Shown here piece after piece: positions 15,801 to 23,194 of a stretch of DNA of 23,194 nucleotides. Positions within the stretch are counted from its first letter, which is position 1. Each line of letters begins with the position of its first letter. A model generated the notes under the pieces. The model had not been told where the DNA came from and searched no databases. It saw only the letters and a list, made by a program, of their open reading frames with translations. Source of the stretch: Euryarchaeota archaeon UBA433 (GTDB lineage: Archaea > Thermoplasmatota > Poseidoniia > Poseidoniales > Poseidoniaceae); NCBI GenBank assembly GCA_002495535.1, contig DAFX01000040.1, positions 1 through 23,194 on the forward strand, in the 5' to 3' direction. The position numbers and the translations under genes are program-made.

Positions 15801-18185
15801 GTTGAGGAAAATTTCCAAACTTTTCATGTCGATGTCGCCAAACATGATCTCATTTTTCGCTTCTCTCATCAACAAACTGTCATCGGTTGTGCGGTGTTTG
15901 TTCAACAGTGCCTCTGCCTTTTGCTGGAATTGCTGAGGGCTAATTTCTTCAGCACCAATTCGCTTTGGGATGATCATTGAACGGCCTGCAACTTCTCGGA
16001 AACGCTTGGCAAAAATTTGCGTGTTGACCACATAACGCTCGATCACTTCGTTGTGGTTGTTGTTGCGGAAGGCTGCATACATTTGGCCCGGATCCACTTC
16101 TTCAGAGGTCCGAATCAATAGCCCATTTTCATCAAATGACATTTCAATAACAGCGATGTTGTTCGATTCTGCCAGTCCAGCCATGAAGTAACCTAGGGCG
16201 GTATTGAACCCGCGCCCTCTGCATGTTGTGATCATGTATGTCGGATGACCGCCTGTGAGAACTTGCTCGACCAGAATTCGATTTGGGTCTGGTACTTGGA
16301 ATGAATCAAGGCTGTGTTCTTCCAAATGCCTTGCAATGGCGTTTGAGACATCTGTGGACAATCCGTACGCGTCCCTCAACACGATTCGTGGATCTTCTTC
16401 TCGACGCAGTGAGACAATGCAATGGCCGATAAGATCCAAAAGAGCATTAGAAAGTTCTCGCGAACGTGATCGGGCTTCTCCTGACCATGAAGGTACGGTA
16501 GGCCGATGCCCTGTAACTGAAGCGACGTTGACTCGTGTGCCCTGGATGTTGGTGACTCTGTACGTCGAACCACCAAGAAGAATAACGTCCCCTCCACGAA
16601 GATTTGATACGAAGGAGCCAGAAAGTTGACCAAGAATTGAACCTTCAGCATTGAACACAAGGTAGGAATTGTCTGGGGCGATCGTTCCAATATTTGTGTA
16701 ATAAATCATTCTTGAATACCCGCGCTTTCCATAGATGTTCTCTTCCCAATCCACCCAAACTCGTCGTTCTTCTTCGAGCATGTCAAGAACTTCGATGAAA
16801 TCATCGTATGGGAAATTCCGATAGGACCAAGCGTTGACGATGATCTCGTAGGCTTCATCGATGTCAAGTTGGTTGATGATCACCAATCCAATCATGAACT
16901 GGGCCACCACATCTAAACAATTTTCTGGGAAGTCGAGTCGGTCCATATCGCCCGTTTGAATCGCGGCTTGGAGTGCAGCGAGTTCAAGCAAATCATCCAC
17001 GCTTGATGGCAAGAAACGAGCGCGGGGGATGCCCCCCACATGGTGGCCTGCACGGCCAATACGCTGAAGCGCAGTTGCAATATCACCAGGGCTTCCTATT
17101 TGGAGCACCAAATCAACCGAACCAATATCGATCCCCATCTCTAATGAAGAAGAAGTTACAACTGCACGCAGGTGGCCATGTTTGAGTTTCTTTTCCACAT
17201 CCAATCGGATTTTCTTATCCATTGAACCGTGGTGGCCTGCTACTAAATCTCCGAGGTAAGGTCTCAGTTTGAGGACAATATTCTCCGTCATTTTTCGTGT
17301 GTTCGCGAACACGAGTGTCGTGTTGTGCGCTGCAATGAGGTCAGCTACGGCCTCAATATTTTTATCGAAAATTTTCATCACTGAAAGGTCGCTGAATTTT
17401 GGATCGGTAATGAGGATGTCCAAATCAAGTTCCCTCGAACCTGAGACCTTTGCAATGCAAACTTTAGTTGCTTCAGTTCGACTCTCTTGATCGTCGCTCG
17501 CCACCAAAAATTCCGCAACCGTTTCAAGGGGCTCCATCGTTGCTGAGATTCCAATTCTTTGTACGGGTCGAGTGAGCAATGTGTCGAGGTAGGAGAGTGT
17601 GAGTGCCAGATGAACACCACGCTTTGTTGGTACGAGTGAATGCAGTTCATCGATAATCATGTATTCGACTTCACTGACGATCGGTTGGAATCGAGGGGAA
17701 GTGATGGCTATGGCGAGGCTTTCTGGTGTTGTGATGAGGATGTGGGGGGGCTTTCTCAACATCTTTTGCCGCTCGCTTTGGGGCGTATCACCGGTTCGCA
17801 AACCAACTCGTATTTCCTGAGCCCGGTCGGGGAGGTATGTATCCGATATTTCCTTCAGTGGTCCGAGTAAGTTTCGTTGAATGTCATTCGCAAGGGCCTT
17901 GATTGGAGAAATATAAACGCAGTAGACCCTTTTTTCTAACTTTCCATCAAGTGCACGTCGCACCAATTGGTCGATGACTGAGAGAAAAGCAGTGAGTGTT
18001 TTTCCAGACCCAGTTGGCGAACAAAGCAACAAGTGCTCTTGATCGATAATTGCTGGAATCGCTAATTTTTGTGGGCGAGTGAAATCAGGGAATTTATCTT
18101 TGAACCAATTTCGCACTGGAGGACATAATCGCTCCAAAAGCGCCTCTGTTTCCAGAGGGGTTTCAAGATAATGTATATCTGCCAT
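12900..18185 (-). CDS. lhr: Lhr-family DEAD/DEAH helicase, extra-long
   Basis: A 1761-residue superfamily 2 helicase. The N-terminal core has a Q-motif-like F-T-R-P-Q-K, Walker A S-P-T-G-S-G-K-T (54-61), motif II D-E-L-H (about 178), motif III S-A-T-M (about 212), and the helicase-C domain with V-F-A-N-T-R-K and the arginine-finger motif Q-R-I-G-R-A-G-H (about 372-379). Winged-helix and Lhr-core regions follow to about 870. Archaeal Lhr proteins usually end near 850-950 residues, so the remaining 850 are unusual and recall long bacterial Lhr. That tail holds two similar units with S-D-P at 1325-1327 and 1681-1683, each a winged helix then a barrel, like AlkZ/YcaQ proteins. Likely role: DNA or RNA unwinding in repair. 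I chose ATG 18185; GTG at 18257 would add 24 basic, unconserved-looking residues. Confidence 0.92.
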   Translation of the reverse strand: MADIHYLETPLETEALLERLCPPVRNWFKDKFPDFTRPQKLAIPAIIDQEHLLLCSPTGSGKTLTAFLSVIDQLVRRALDGKLEKRVYCVYISPIKALANDIQRNLLGPLKEISDTYLPDRAQEIRVGLRTGDTPQSERQKMLRKPPHILITTPESLAIAITSPRFQPIVSEVEYMIIDELHSLVPTKRGVHLALTLSYLDTLLTRPVQRIGISATMEPLETVAEFLVASDDQESRTEATKVCIAKVSGSRELDLDILITDPKFSDLSVMKIFDKNIEAVADLIAAHNTTLVFANTRKMTENIVLKLRPYLGDLVAGHHGSMDKKIRLDVEKKLKHGHLRAVVTSSSLEMGIDIGSVDLVLQIGSPGDIATALQRIGRAGHHVGGIPRARFLPSSVDDLLELAALQAAIQTGDMDRLDFPENCLDVVAQFMIGLVIINQLDIDEAYEIIVNAWSYRNFPYDDFIEVLDMLEEERRVWVDWEENIYGKRGYSRMIYYTNIGTIAPDNSYLVFNAEGSILGQLSGSFVSNLRGGDVILLGGSTYRVTNIQGTRVNVASVTGHRPTVPSWSGEARSRSRELSNALLDLIGHCIVSLRREEDPRIVLRDAYGLSTDVSNAIARHLEEHSLDSFQVPDPNRILVEQVLTGGHPTYMITTCRGRGFNTALGYFMAGLAESNNIAVIEMSFDENGLLIRTSEEVDPGQMYAAFRNNNHNEVIERYVVNTQIFAKRFREVAGRSMIIPKRIGAEEISPQQFQQKAEALLNKHRTTDDSLLMREAKNEIMFGDIDMKSLEIFLNSCVEGDARIVHNKVTVPSRLGMSLFMSAFEDLMAMKTRAYLVKDIDPAILQRLLGTRSLATELTADQLDKFYLDKAPIPQNAKQLMTLMSHGGGLDREFNNPLYKEKLVGIDLDTIKGWVTELCREGKITKLDGTGSDQLDGKWFSPFMAEIHGTLGCLAVNGGKEVNDLRELHTRGLSYKIATSFDDERKPTVWEDQALGDPHEAMRVKIIEMLGSEGPQTGDQLEERLPFPRAMVDKILHELETRNVLSVGFYKQTDEAEYILKIDEHRLVDSSEDVVEYRWVQNLVLDKTFQQYEDGFSAFDSHVLFQKQQELLYRVTDFRFKDWQDMQLDSDVIMGRLLHNRMGYTTKDTIPMLLGLKPEPWVGPMEEELLKRIPIGENVTRQEIMADFPKGEEHRSLQRDIKYAMSNLERQMLVVKQFEDVPGRRRRLSLFHRVHDVYEAMDFESALVDVIRRMGPVKGNTLRFYVTRSFEDLTVALMNLEKEGRIAKVMALVPDPEAFYCMPEEVEVLQQPRREDRTMRILTQSDPYVSRFIWEVRSVLDRGWYLPVFKGIDPIGKVLMFKVNDYLVIKDLHVPTAYIDEFCEAFKLLLDNHADQLVDVAVLSNFNSEPVSSLNENTQQALERIGFKMTGERMIRGGVVDPQPREIAERALFHRHNLHQKTRMENEVMALKEVTEIRDDFALRGRCELYRVDLKSMASANRLHQGINLRGHQVWATYEHFQNLLAIRGEPFDEDLWDIVEFFSSNSDPNLFKERHALTQSEFRKLVQPLIRSGHIVQDFRGGFRTVKLREGVDPVELRREYIRALVKDFPVITLKQLLRLAGTPFKPEEIKAVLTSFEEDDTLVKGFLIDELDQVCWGRKNLLEEAKDIPPIRDFVLPPSDPIAPYFADIMKERFGFGSAYLVFKNAEPIAAFKANTRNKIIDVKDYEGSEKAWRIVKEFAWEHQMPLQTELRIGGKRLK

Positions 18186-18280
18186 TTTTTTTCTCACTTG
18201 CCCGTTGGTCCTCGTCCAACGAAACGAGTAAATGAACCTGTTGTTCACACCCTTCACTCAAATGGTACTAGGTCTGGCAT

Positions 18281-18595
18281 CTAAGCCCAACGCAGTCCGC
18301 CTTTTTTCCATCGATTCACCGGTTCGGTTGGTGGCCGGGGTGGTGGGGAAAGAAGAGGAGATTTTTCTGCGCTTGGAGGCGCCTTGACTTCGTGCAACGC
18401 TTGGGTTGGACAGGAGCCAATGCAGGACAAACATCCAACACACTGTGACTCGACGACAACAATTGGTCGCTTTGGGTGTGTCCGCTCTGGGGGTGATTTC
18501 AACAGCGGCAAAAGCGCTTCAAAAGGGCAATGTGGGATGCACAGATCGCAACCAGTGCAATCCGATTCGATGATGGCCACCATCGATTGTCCCAT
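18281..18595 (-). CDS. Ferredoxin with two 4Fe-4S clusters
   Basis: A 104-residue ferredoxin-like electron carrier. Two complete cluster motifs are visible: C13-x2-C16-x2-C19-x3-C23-P and C52-x2-C55-x2-C58-x3-C62-P. They are separated by 28 residues, longer than in minimal bacterial 2[4Fe-4S] ferredoxins. A proline-rich tail (S-P-P-P-R-P-P-T-E-P) ending in basic and tryptophan residues (R-W-K-K-G-G-L-R-W-A) is unlike a plain ferredoxin and could be a docking segment. The start could be ATG 18595 or 18583; neither has a clear ribosome site. It is 95 bases upstream of the Lhr helicase on the same strand and divergent from glyS. I cannot name its redox partner. Confidence 0.85.
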   Translation of the reverse strand: MGQSMVAIIESDCTGCDLCIPHCPFEALLPLLKSPPERTHPKRPIVVVESQCVGCLSCIGSCPTQALHEVKAPPSAEKSPLLSPPPRPPTEPVNRWKKGGLRWA

Positions 18596-18640
18596 AATTT
18601 TGGCAACTCGCCATGCTTCTTAACGCTACGCTTGGGCCTT

Positions 18641-18669
18641 TTCACCCTCAAATGGACGGTGAGGTTGAA
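18641..18669. repeat. Imperfect inverted repeat in ferredoxin/glyS gap
   Basis: TTCACCCTCA (18641-18650) and TGAGGTTGAA (18660-18669) pair at 9 of 10 positions around a 9-base loop. It is centred about 50 bases before the glyS ATG in a 110-base divergent promoter region. It could be an operator or a leader hairpin, but an arm of this length may arise by chance. Confidence 0.35.
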
Positions 18670-18705
18670 AGGTGGTTCACCATACGAGGGCTGAGCGTGG
18701 ATTGA

Positions 18706-20376
18706 ATGCAACCTAACGCCGAACGACTTGAGCGCATGTCTGGAATGCTAAAGCGCAGGGGTGTAATCCTCCCAGCTTTCGAAATTCACGGCGGTGCAAA
18801 GGGCCTTTACGACTTCGGTCCTGTCGGTGGACGATTGCGAAACCGTGTCAATCAAACATGGATCAATCACTGGCTCGCACTTGGCAACATTGTCGAACTT
18901 TCATGCCCAACGGTCACTCCTTATGCAGTGCTCGAAGCCTCAGGTCACGTCGGTGAGTTTTCCGACTTCATGACCGTTTGCAAAGGCTGTGAAGAGGCCA
19001 GTCGAGCAGACACCTTACTCGAGGACTACCATCCAAATCCCGATGCCCTCACCAAAGATGAATTGCAAACTCTTCTCGACGCCTCCAATCCTCCATGCCC
19101 GACATGTGATGCGCAAGATTGGACTGAAATCACGGCGCAAAATTTGATGTTCAACACGACAATCGGTGCAGGCTCTTCAGGGCGAGCGGGATTCCTACGA
19201 CCCGAAACAGCCCAAGGAATGTTCACCTCTTTCCCTGCCCTGTTGCGCCATAATCGAGATCGATTGCCTTTCGGGGCCATTCAAGTTGGAAAAGGTTACC
19301 GAAACGAAATTTCACCTCGACAAGGCATGATTCGTTTGCGCGAGTTCAACATGGCGGAGTTGGAATACTTCTTCAACCCGCACGAGGATCAAAACCATGA
19401 TTTCTCGCCTTGGATGGAAACGAAACTTTCGTTGGTTCCTGATGGTCAATCGGTGCTCGAAGCAACGATTCCTTCAGCGCTTGAATCAAACATCATTCGC
19501 CATTCGACTGTAGGCTATTTCATGGCCCAAACTTACGACTTCTTGGTGAAGGTCGGTATTGATCCGGCACGTTTGAGGTTTCGTCAGCACGAGGCTGATG
19601 AAATGGCTCACTATGCCAGCGATTGCTGGGATGCAGAAATATTGGGTTCCTACGGGTGGATTGAATGCGTTGGTATTGCACACCGTGGATGTTACGATTT
19701 GGAAGCTCATGAAAAGGCAACTGGGAAAACACTCCGTGCCCGGCGTGAGTTTTCCGAACCCAAGGTTGTGGAGATTGATGGTTGGACAATCAACGGCGCA
19801 ACCGCTGGACCTGCTTTCCGTGCATTAGCAGGAGCCGTCAAACACGCCCTTGAAGCATTGGACGCAAGCGCAAGTTTCCCTGCAAAAATCAAACTCACAA
19901 ATGGGGAACTGGTGGAGGTCCTACCTGAGCATGTGAAGCGAGTTCAACGAACCGAAACCATCACCGGTGAATGGTACATTCCTCATGTTGTTGAACCCGC
20001 CTTCGGAATTGATCGTATTATTTGGCACATCCTAGACCATGCCTATGATGATGAATCAAAAGAGGGAGATGACTATACTGTTTTGCGTCTCAGTGATCAT
20101 GTTGCTCCGGTAGATTTCTGTGTCTTCCCCCTGTTTGAAAAAGACGGCATGGGTGAAATGGCACGCCAACTGCACCGCAAACTCTGTGCACGCCCCGGTC
20201 TGGTATCGGTGTATGACAGCAGTGGTTCTATAGGGCGCCGCTACGCTCGAGCCGATGAAATTGGAGTGCCGCGCTGTTTAACCGTGGACCATCAATCGAT
20301 TGAGGACCAGACAGTGACCGTACGAGATCGGGACACAGGCGAGCAACACCGTGTCCATATCGACGAACTTGTTTGA
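18706..20376 (+). CDS. glyS: Glycyl-tRNA synthetase (alpha2 type)
   Basis: A 556-residue class II aminoacyl-tRNA synthetase that charges tRNA-Gly. The N-terminus has the archaeal/eukaryotic family segment F-E-I-H-G-G-A-K-G-L-Y-D-F-G-P-V-G (about 25-41). An insertion carries two C-x2-C pairs (V-C-K-G-C and C-P-T-C), a likely zinc ribbon. Motif 2 is Y-R-N-E-I-S-P-R-Q-G-M-I-R-L-R-E-F, and motif 3 is P-A-F-G-I-D-R-I-I-W. The C-terminal anticodon-binding domain follows (V-D-F-C-V-F-P-L-F-E). Length is normal. The ATG at 18706 aligns with the usual family start; no strong ribosome site is visible. It is divergent from the ferredoxin and closely followed by rfcL on the same strand. Confidence 0.96.
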   Translation: MQPNAERLERMSGMLKRRGVILPAFEIHGGAKGLYDFGPVGGRLRNRVNQTWINHWLALGNIVELSCPTVTPYAVLEASGHVGEFSDFMTVCKGCEEASRADTLLEDYHPNPDALTKDELQTLLDASNPPCPTCDAQDWTEITAQNLMFNTTIGAGSSGRAGFLRPETAQGMFTSFPALLRHNRDRLPFGAIQVGKGYRNEISPRQGMIRLREFNMAELEYFFNPHEDQNHDFSPWMETKLSLVPDGQSVLEATIPSALESNIIRHSTVGYFMAQTYDFLVKVGIDPARLRFRQHEADEMAHYASDCWDAEILGSYGWIECVGIAHRGCYDLEAHEKATGKTLRARREFSEPKVVEIDGWTINGATAGPAFRALAGAVKHALEALDASASFPAKIKLTNGELVEVLPEHVKRVQRTETITGEWYIPHVVEPAFGIDRIIWHILDHAYDDESKEGDDYTVLRLSDHVAPVDFCVFPLFEKDGMGEMARQLHRKLCARPGLVSVYDSSGSIGRRYARADEIGVPRCLTVDHQSIEDQTVTVRDRDTGEQHRVHIDELV

Positions 20377-20441
20377 GCGGCACAGTCCAAACCGGTCAAT
20401 CCGTCATCAAGGTTGAAGAACCCTCGGACCAAGGTACCTCT

Positions 20442-21974
20442 ATGCCTGAGGTGAGCGATTGGACAGAACGTCACCGTCCAACCTCAGAACGTCATCTAGA
20501 GGGCAATGAAGTCCAGCGAAGAAAGATTCGAGCGTGGCTCGACGATTGGCAGAACAGCACGCCACGCAAGAAGGCAATATTGCTCGTAGGTCCACCTGGT
20601 GTGGGGAAAACTTCCGTAGCAAGAGCGATTGCTCAGGATCTTGGTTGGAACGTGATCGAGCTCAATGCTTCGGATGCTCGCAACGCAGCTGCCATTCGAA
20701 AAGCAGCAACACAAGGCAGCACGCATCGTTCACTGTTTCACGATCCAAACGCCAAAAAACAACGCACTCTCATCCTTTTGGATGAAGTCGACCATATCTC
20801 GGGCGGTTTGCGTGCTGTGAGCCAGGACCGCATCGAAAAAGCGATGCAGGGTCGCGACGATCGAGGCAACGACATCAAACTTGCAGGCGACTCTGGTGGG
20901 AAGGCTGAACTTCTCAACCTCCTTGCCCATACAAAACAGCCTGTTATTTTGGCCTGCAATGAAGTCATGGGTTTGTGGGGCAAGGGCTCAAGTTGGCGTT
21001 CAACGCGTGATCGTTTCAAACCCCATTTAGAAATTATAAATTTTGAACGAGCAAGCAATGAGGCGCTTCGAAGGATCGCCAAACGTGTGTTGCGAGAAGA
21101 GGAACTTGATTTCGATGATGCAGCCATTTCAGCGCTTGTCCAGAGCAATCCCGGTGATTTACGGGCGCTTGTTAGGGACTTGCAAGTGCTTTCTTCCACT
21201 GCTGATGGTGCCATCACCAAATCGATGGTTGAAGCACAGGCAGATTCAGGACGACGTGATTCCACACTCGAAGTGTTCCCCGGTCTGGACGCACTTTACA
21301 GATCAAACACGGCTGAAGAAGCAGTGGCATTCGGACGCATCATCGACAAACCACCAAGTGAGTTGATCAATTGGGTTCATTGGAACAATGCCTCCCTGTT
21401 TCCCGAAAAACCCTCGATAGCACGGGCGAATCAAACCCTCAGCCTAGGAGCAAAGATGCTGATGGCTCAGTACCAAAATACGGCCCATCGTTCATGGTAT
21501 TGGAGCGGTCAATTGGCAAGCCTTTCGGCCTCAATCCCAAACAAGGTTCCGTTTAGGGATCGGATTTATTCTTCATACCCCTCTTTCTTACGCCGTCAAG
21601 CCTCATGGGTCCGTCCAGCTATCGTTGAACGCCTATCCCAGTTGTCGGGCTCAAGCAAGGCAGCCGTTCGTGATGAATTGTTGCCACTCGTATCCGCTAT
21701 GGTCAAAGACGACCCAAAAATTGGCGACTCGACCTCTTTCGATTTGTCGATTCAACTTGGCTTTTCAGGAGAAGAACACGCATCGCTCGCTGGTTTGCCT
21801 CTTTCTCGAAGATCGACAAAGGATTTGATTGCAGCCTACAACGAAAGGGTTGAGGAACTTGCCTCTGAACCCAAACCAGATGGATTTCAAGGCCCTGAAG
21901 TGGTTGAAGAACCGGTAGAAGAAGAGAAGAAAGATGACATCGGTCCTGCATCAGGGCAAATGAAACTCTTCTGA
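20442..21974 (+). CDS. rfcL: Replication factor C large subunit
   Basis: A 510-residue clamp-loader large subunit that, with RFC small subunits, loads the PCNA ring at primer ends. The N-terminus has the RFC box W-T-E-R-H-R-P (7-13), Walker A G-P-P-G-V-G-K-T (50-57), Walker B with D114-E115 in L-L-D-E-V-D-H, and sensor 1 I-L-A-C-N-E. The collar domain follows, and then an acidic linker (V-V-E-E-P-V-E-E-E-K-K). The last residues are Q-M-K-L-F, a shortened PCNA-interacting (PIP-like Q-x-x-L-F) end. I chose ATG 20442 because RFC-L normally starts just before the W-x-E-x-x-R-P box. A TTG at 20373, overlapping the glyS stop as TTGA, would add 23 residues and remains possible. Its stop lies two bases from the trkH stop. 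Confidence 0.94.
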   Translation: MPEVSDWTERHRPTSERHLEGNEVQRRKIRAWLDDWQNSTPRKKAILLVGPPGVGKTSVARAIAQDLGWNVIELNASDARNAAAIRKAATQGSTHRSLFHDPNAKKQRTLILLDEVDHISGGLRAVSQDRIEKAMQGRDDRGNDIKLAGDSGGKAELLNLLAHTKQPVILACNEVMGLWGKGSSWRSTRDRFKPHLEIINFERASNEALRRIAKRVLREEELDFDDAAISALVQSNPGDLRALVRDLQVLSSTADGAITKSMVEAQADSGRRDSTLEVFPGLDALYRSNTAEEAVAFGRIIDKPPSELINWVHWNNASLFPEKPSIARANQTLSLGAKMLMAQYQNTAHRSWYWSGQLASLSASIPNKVPFRDRIYSSYPSFLRRQASWVRPAIVERLSQLSGSSKAAVRDELLPLVSAMVKDDPKIGDSTSFDLSIQLGFSGEEHASLAGLPLSRRSTKDLIAAYNERVEELASEPKPDGFQGPEVVEEPVEEEKKDDIGPASGQMKLF

Positions 21975-21976
21975 AA

Positions 21977-23194
21977 TCAGTTGGCTTCATCTTCTTCCAT
22001 AATACGTCGGAAGAGAGCGACGGCCGAACGGTCAGATTGCACCTTTTCCTCTTTGCGCCATGTGTGTGGGTGAATGAGAATGACCGCAGTCAACAATTCA
22101 AGTCGACCGAACCACATCAGAATAGAAGTGATGAGCAGCGCCCCAGAATTCATTCCTGCCCACGTTGCAGCAGGCCCGTAATCACCGAGTGCAGGACCCG
22201 TGTTTCCAAGGGATGAGGCGACCACGGTGGTCACCGATTCAAAAGTATCACCTGGCATGAAAATAGCCAATATAATACTCGAGATTCCAAACAAGCCAAC
22301 CCAGACAAAGAGCATACCCACAATCAAACCAATTTGGTTCCGTTCGACCACTTCGCCATTCATTCTGATGCGGTCAATCTTACGAGGTTGAGCGATTTTG
22401 ACCAACTCACGCATGGCCACCTTGAATGCGAGTGTGACGCGGAGAAGTTTCAAACCACCCGCAGTCGATCCGGCACTCGCACCCACAATCATGAGAATGA
22501 AAATGATGAAATGGGTTGCCAACGGCCACCCATCGCCTGCATAATCCGTCGTACCGTATCCAGTTGAGGTGCCGATAGATACCACGTGGAAGATGCTGTG
22601 GCGCAATGCGGTTCCCACTGATGTTCCTGACCCAATCAACGCACCTGCAATCGCCAATGATGCGACGAGGACATAGATTCCATAATACTTGAATTCCTCA
22701 TCACCAAACGCTTTCTTAAATTCACGCTCTTTGATGAACCATAGCAATGTGAAGTTCACACCTGCGATGAACATGAACACGATGATGATCATTTCAACGA
22801 GAACAGAATCATAGTACCCAATACTCAGGTCGTGAGTCGAAAATCCACCCGATGGTAGCGTGGTAAGTGCGTGGTTGATCGCATCGAACCATTCCATCGA
22901 TCCCGTAAGCCAGAGGAGGAAAAACTCAATCAATGTCAGGACGATGTACAAGCCCCACAACGCAATAGCCGTTTGCTTGAGTTTTGGTCTTAATCGTGAG
23001 AGTGAAGGCCCTGTTAACTCTGCCCGAGCGAGTGCCATGCCTCCACCGATGACACGTGAAAGAAGCATCATTCCGAGCATAATGATACCCATGCCGCCAA
23101 ACCACTGCGTGAGTGAGCGCCATAACAACAAACCCTTTGGTTGGCTGTTAATACAATCAGCAGTTACTCCAGGGATGCAATTTGGGCTCATATT
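21977..23194 (-). CDS. trkH: TrkH-family potassium transporter (5' end cut)
   Basis: The C-terminal 400-odd residues of a TrkH/KtrB-type K+ channel-like membrane subunit. The R-S-L-T-Q-W-F-G-G-M-G-I-I-M-L stretch is characteristic. Three of the four expected pore loops are visible: S-G-G-F-S-T (P2), S-T-G-Y-G-T-T (P3) and L-G-N-T-G-P (P4), each ending a helix-P-helix unit. Family members are near 480 residues with a first pore loop upstream, so about 80 residues lie beyond the right edge. The in-frame ATG at 23191 is therefore an internal methionine. A cytoplasmic gating partner (TrkA, NAD-binding RCK domain) would be expected nearby but is not in view. It converges on rfcL with two bases between stops. 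Confidence 0.92.
   Translation of the reverse strand, partial: NMSPNCIPGVTADCINSQPKGLLLWRSLTQWFGGMGIIMLGMMLLSRVIGGGMALARAELTGPSLSRLRPKLKQTAIALWGLYIVLTLIEFFLLWLTGSMEWFDAINHALTTLPSGGFSTHDLSIGYYDSVLVEMIIIVFMFIAGVNFTLLWFIKEREFKKAFGDEEFKYYGIYVLVASLAIAGALIGSGTSVGTALRHSIFHVVSIGTSTGYGTTDYAGDGWPLATHFIIFILMIVGASAGSTAGGLKLLRVTLAFKVAMRELVKIAQPRKIDRIRMNGEVVERNQIGLIVGMLFVWVGLFGISSIILAIFMPGDTFESVTTVVASSLGNTGPALGDYGPAATWAGMNSGALLITSILMWFGRLELLTAVILIHPHTWRKEEKVQSDRSAVALFRRIMEEDEAN

Noticed and set aside
1..23194. CRISPR arrays, insertion sequences, phage genes or long direct repeats
   Set aside because: I saw no regularly spaced repeats, transposase or integrase motifs, or target duplications on reading through both strands; nearly all sequence is explained by housekeeping genes.

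Overview
This 23.2 kb window looks like a piece of an archaeal chromosome, most likely a marine Euryarchaeote of the Marine Group II / Poseidoniales type. The archaeal assignment rests on the gene set: Rrp4 exosome subunit, archaeal SBDS, proteasome alpha subunit, Dph6, TiaS, archaeosortase, alpha2-type glycyl-tRNA synthetase and replication factor C large subunit. The Poseidoniales assignment is weaker. It rests on mid-range GC, very tight packing, and the style of the giant surface protein (lectin, LamG, PPC-like, EF-hand and calcium repeats, then a membrane segment and cytoplasmic tail). I recognise 18 protein genes, one of them cut by the right edge. There is no rRNA, convincing tRNA, CRISPR array, insertion sequence or phage gene, and no gene-free stretch longer than about 180 bases.

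Layout, left to right. Positions 9-2261 (minus strand) hold psmA, SBDS and rrp4, part of the classic archaeal exosome/proteasome superoperon; rrp41 and rrp42 would be expected beyond the left edge. Divergent from these is dph6 (2438-3109), which meets purB tail to tail. Positions 4533-5289 hold two small minus-strand membrane proteins that I do not recognise. A plus-strand RecA/KaiC-like protein with a ruined P-loop follows (5376-5966). Positions 5963-8119 (minus) form a compact operon: a GmhB-like HAD phosphatase, tiaS, and a one-helix membrane protein coupled to tiaS by an ATGA overlap.

Positions 8190-12838 hold an archaeosortase-like membrane protease and, convergent with it and overlapping by 10 bases, a 1239-residue secreted/membrane surface protein. 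Positions 12900-18185 (minus) hold a very large Lhr-family helicase. Its C-terminal half appears to contain two tandem copies of an AlkZ/YcaQ-like winged-helix plus barrel module. Upstream of it is a two-cluster ferredoxin. Divergent from the ferredoxin, plus-strand glyS and rfcL follow, and a TrkH-type K+ transporter enters from the right edge on the minus strand.

Most of this is information-processing housekeeping: RNA decay and ribosome maturation, protein degradation, translation-factor and tRNA modification, tRNA charging and clamp loading. I see no clear new multi-gene system. The observations most worth a second look are the duplicated module in the Lhr helicase, the RecA-like protein lacking its P-loop lysine, the archaeosortase next to a surface protein without a sortase signal, the hairpin abutting the psmA promoter, and the repeated pattern of overlapping convergent gene ends.
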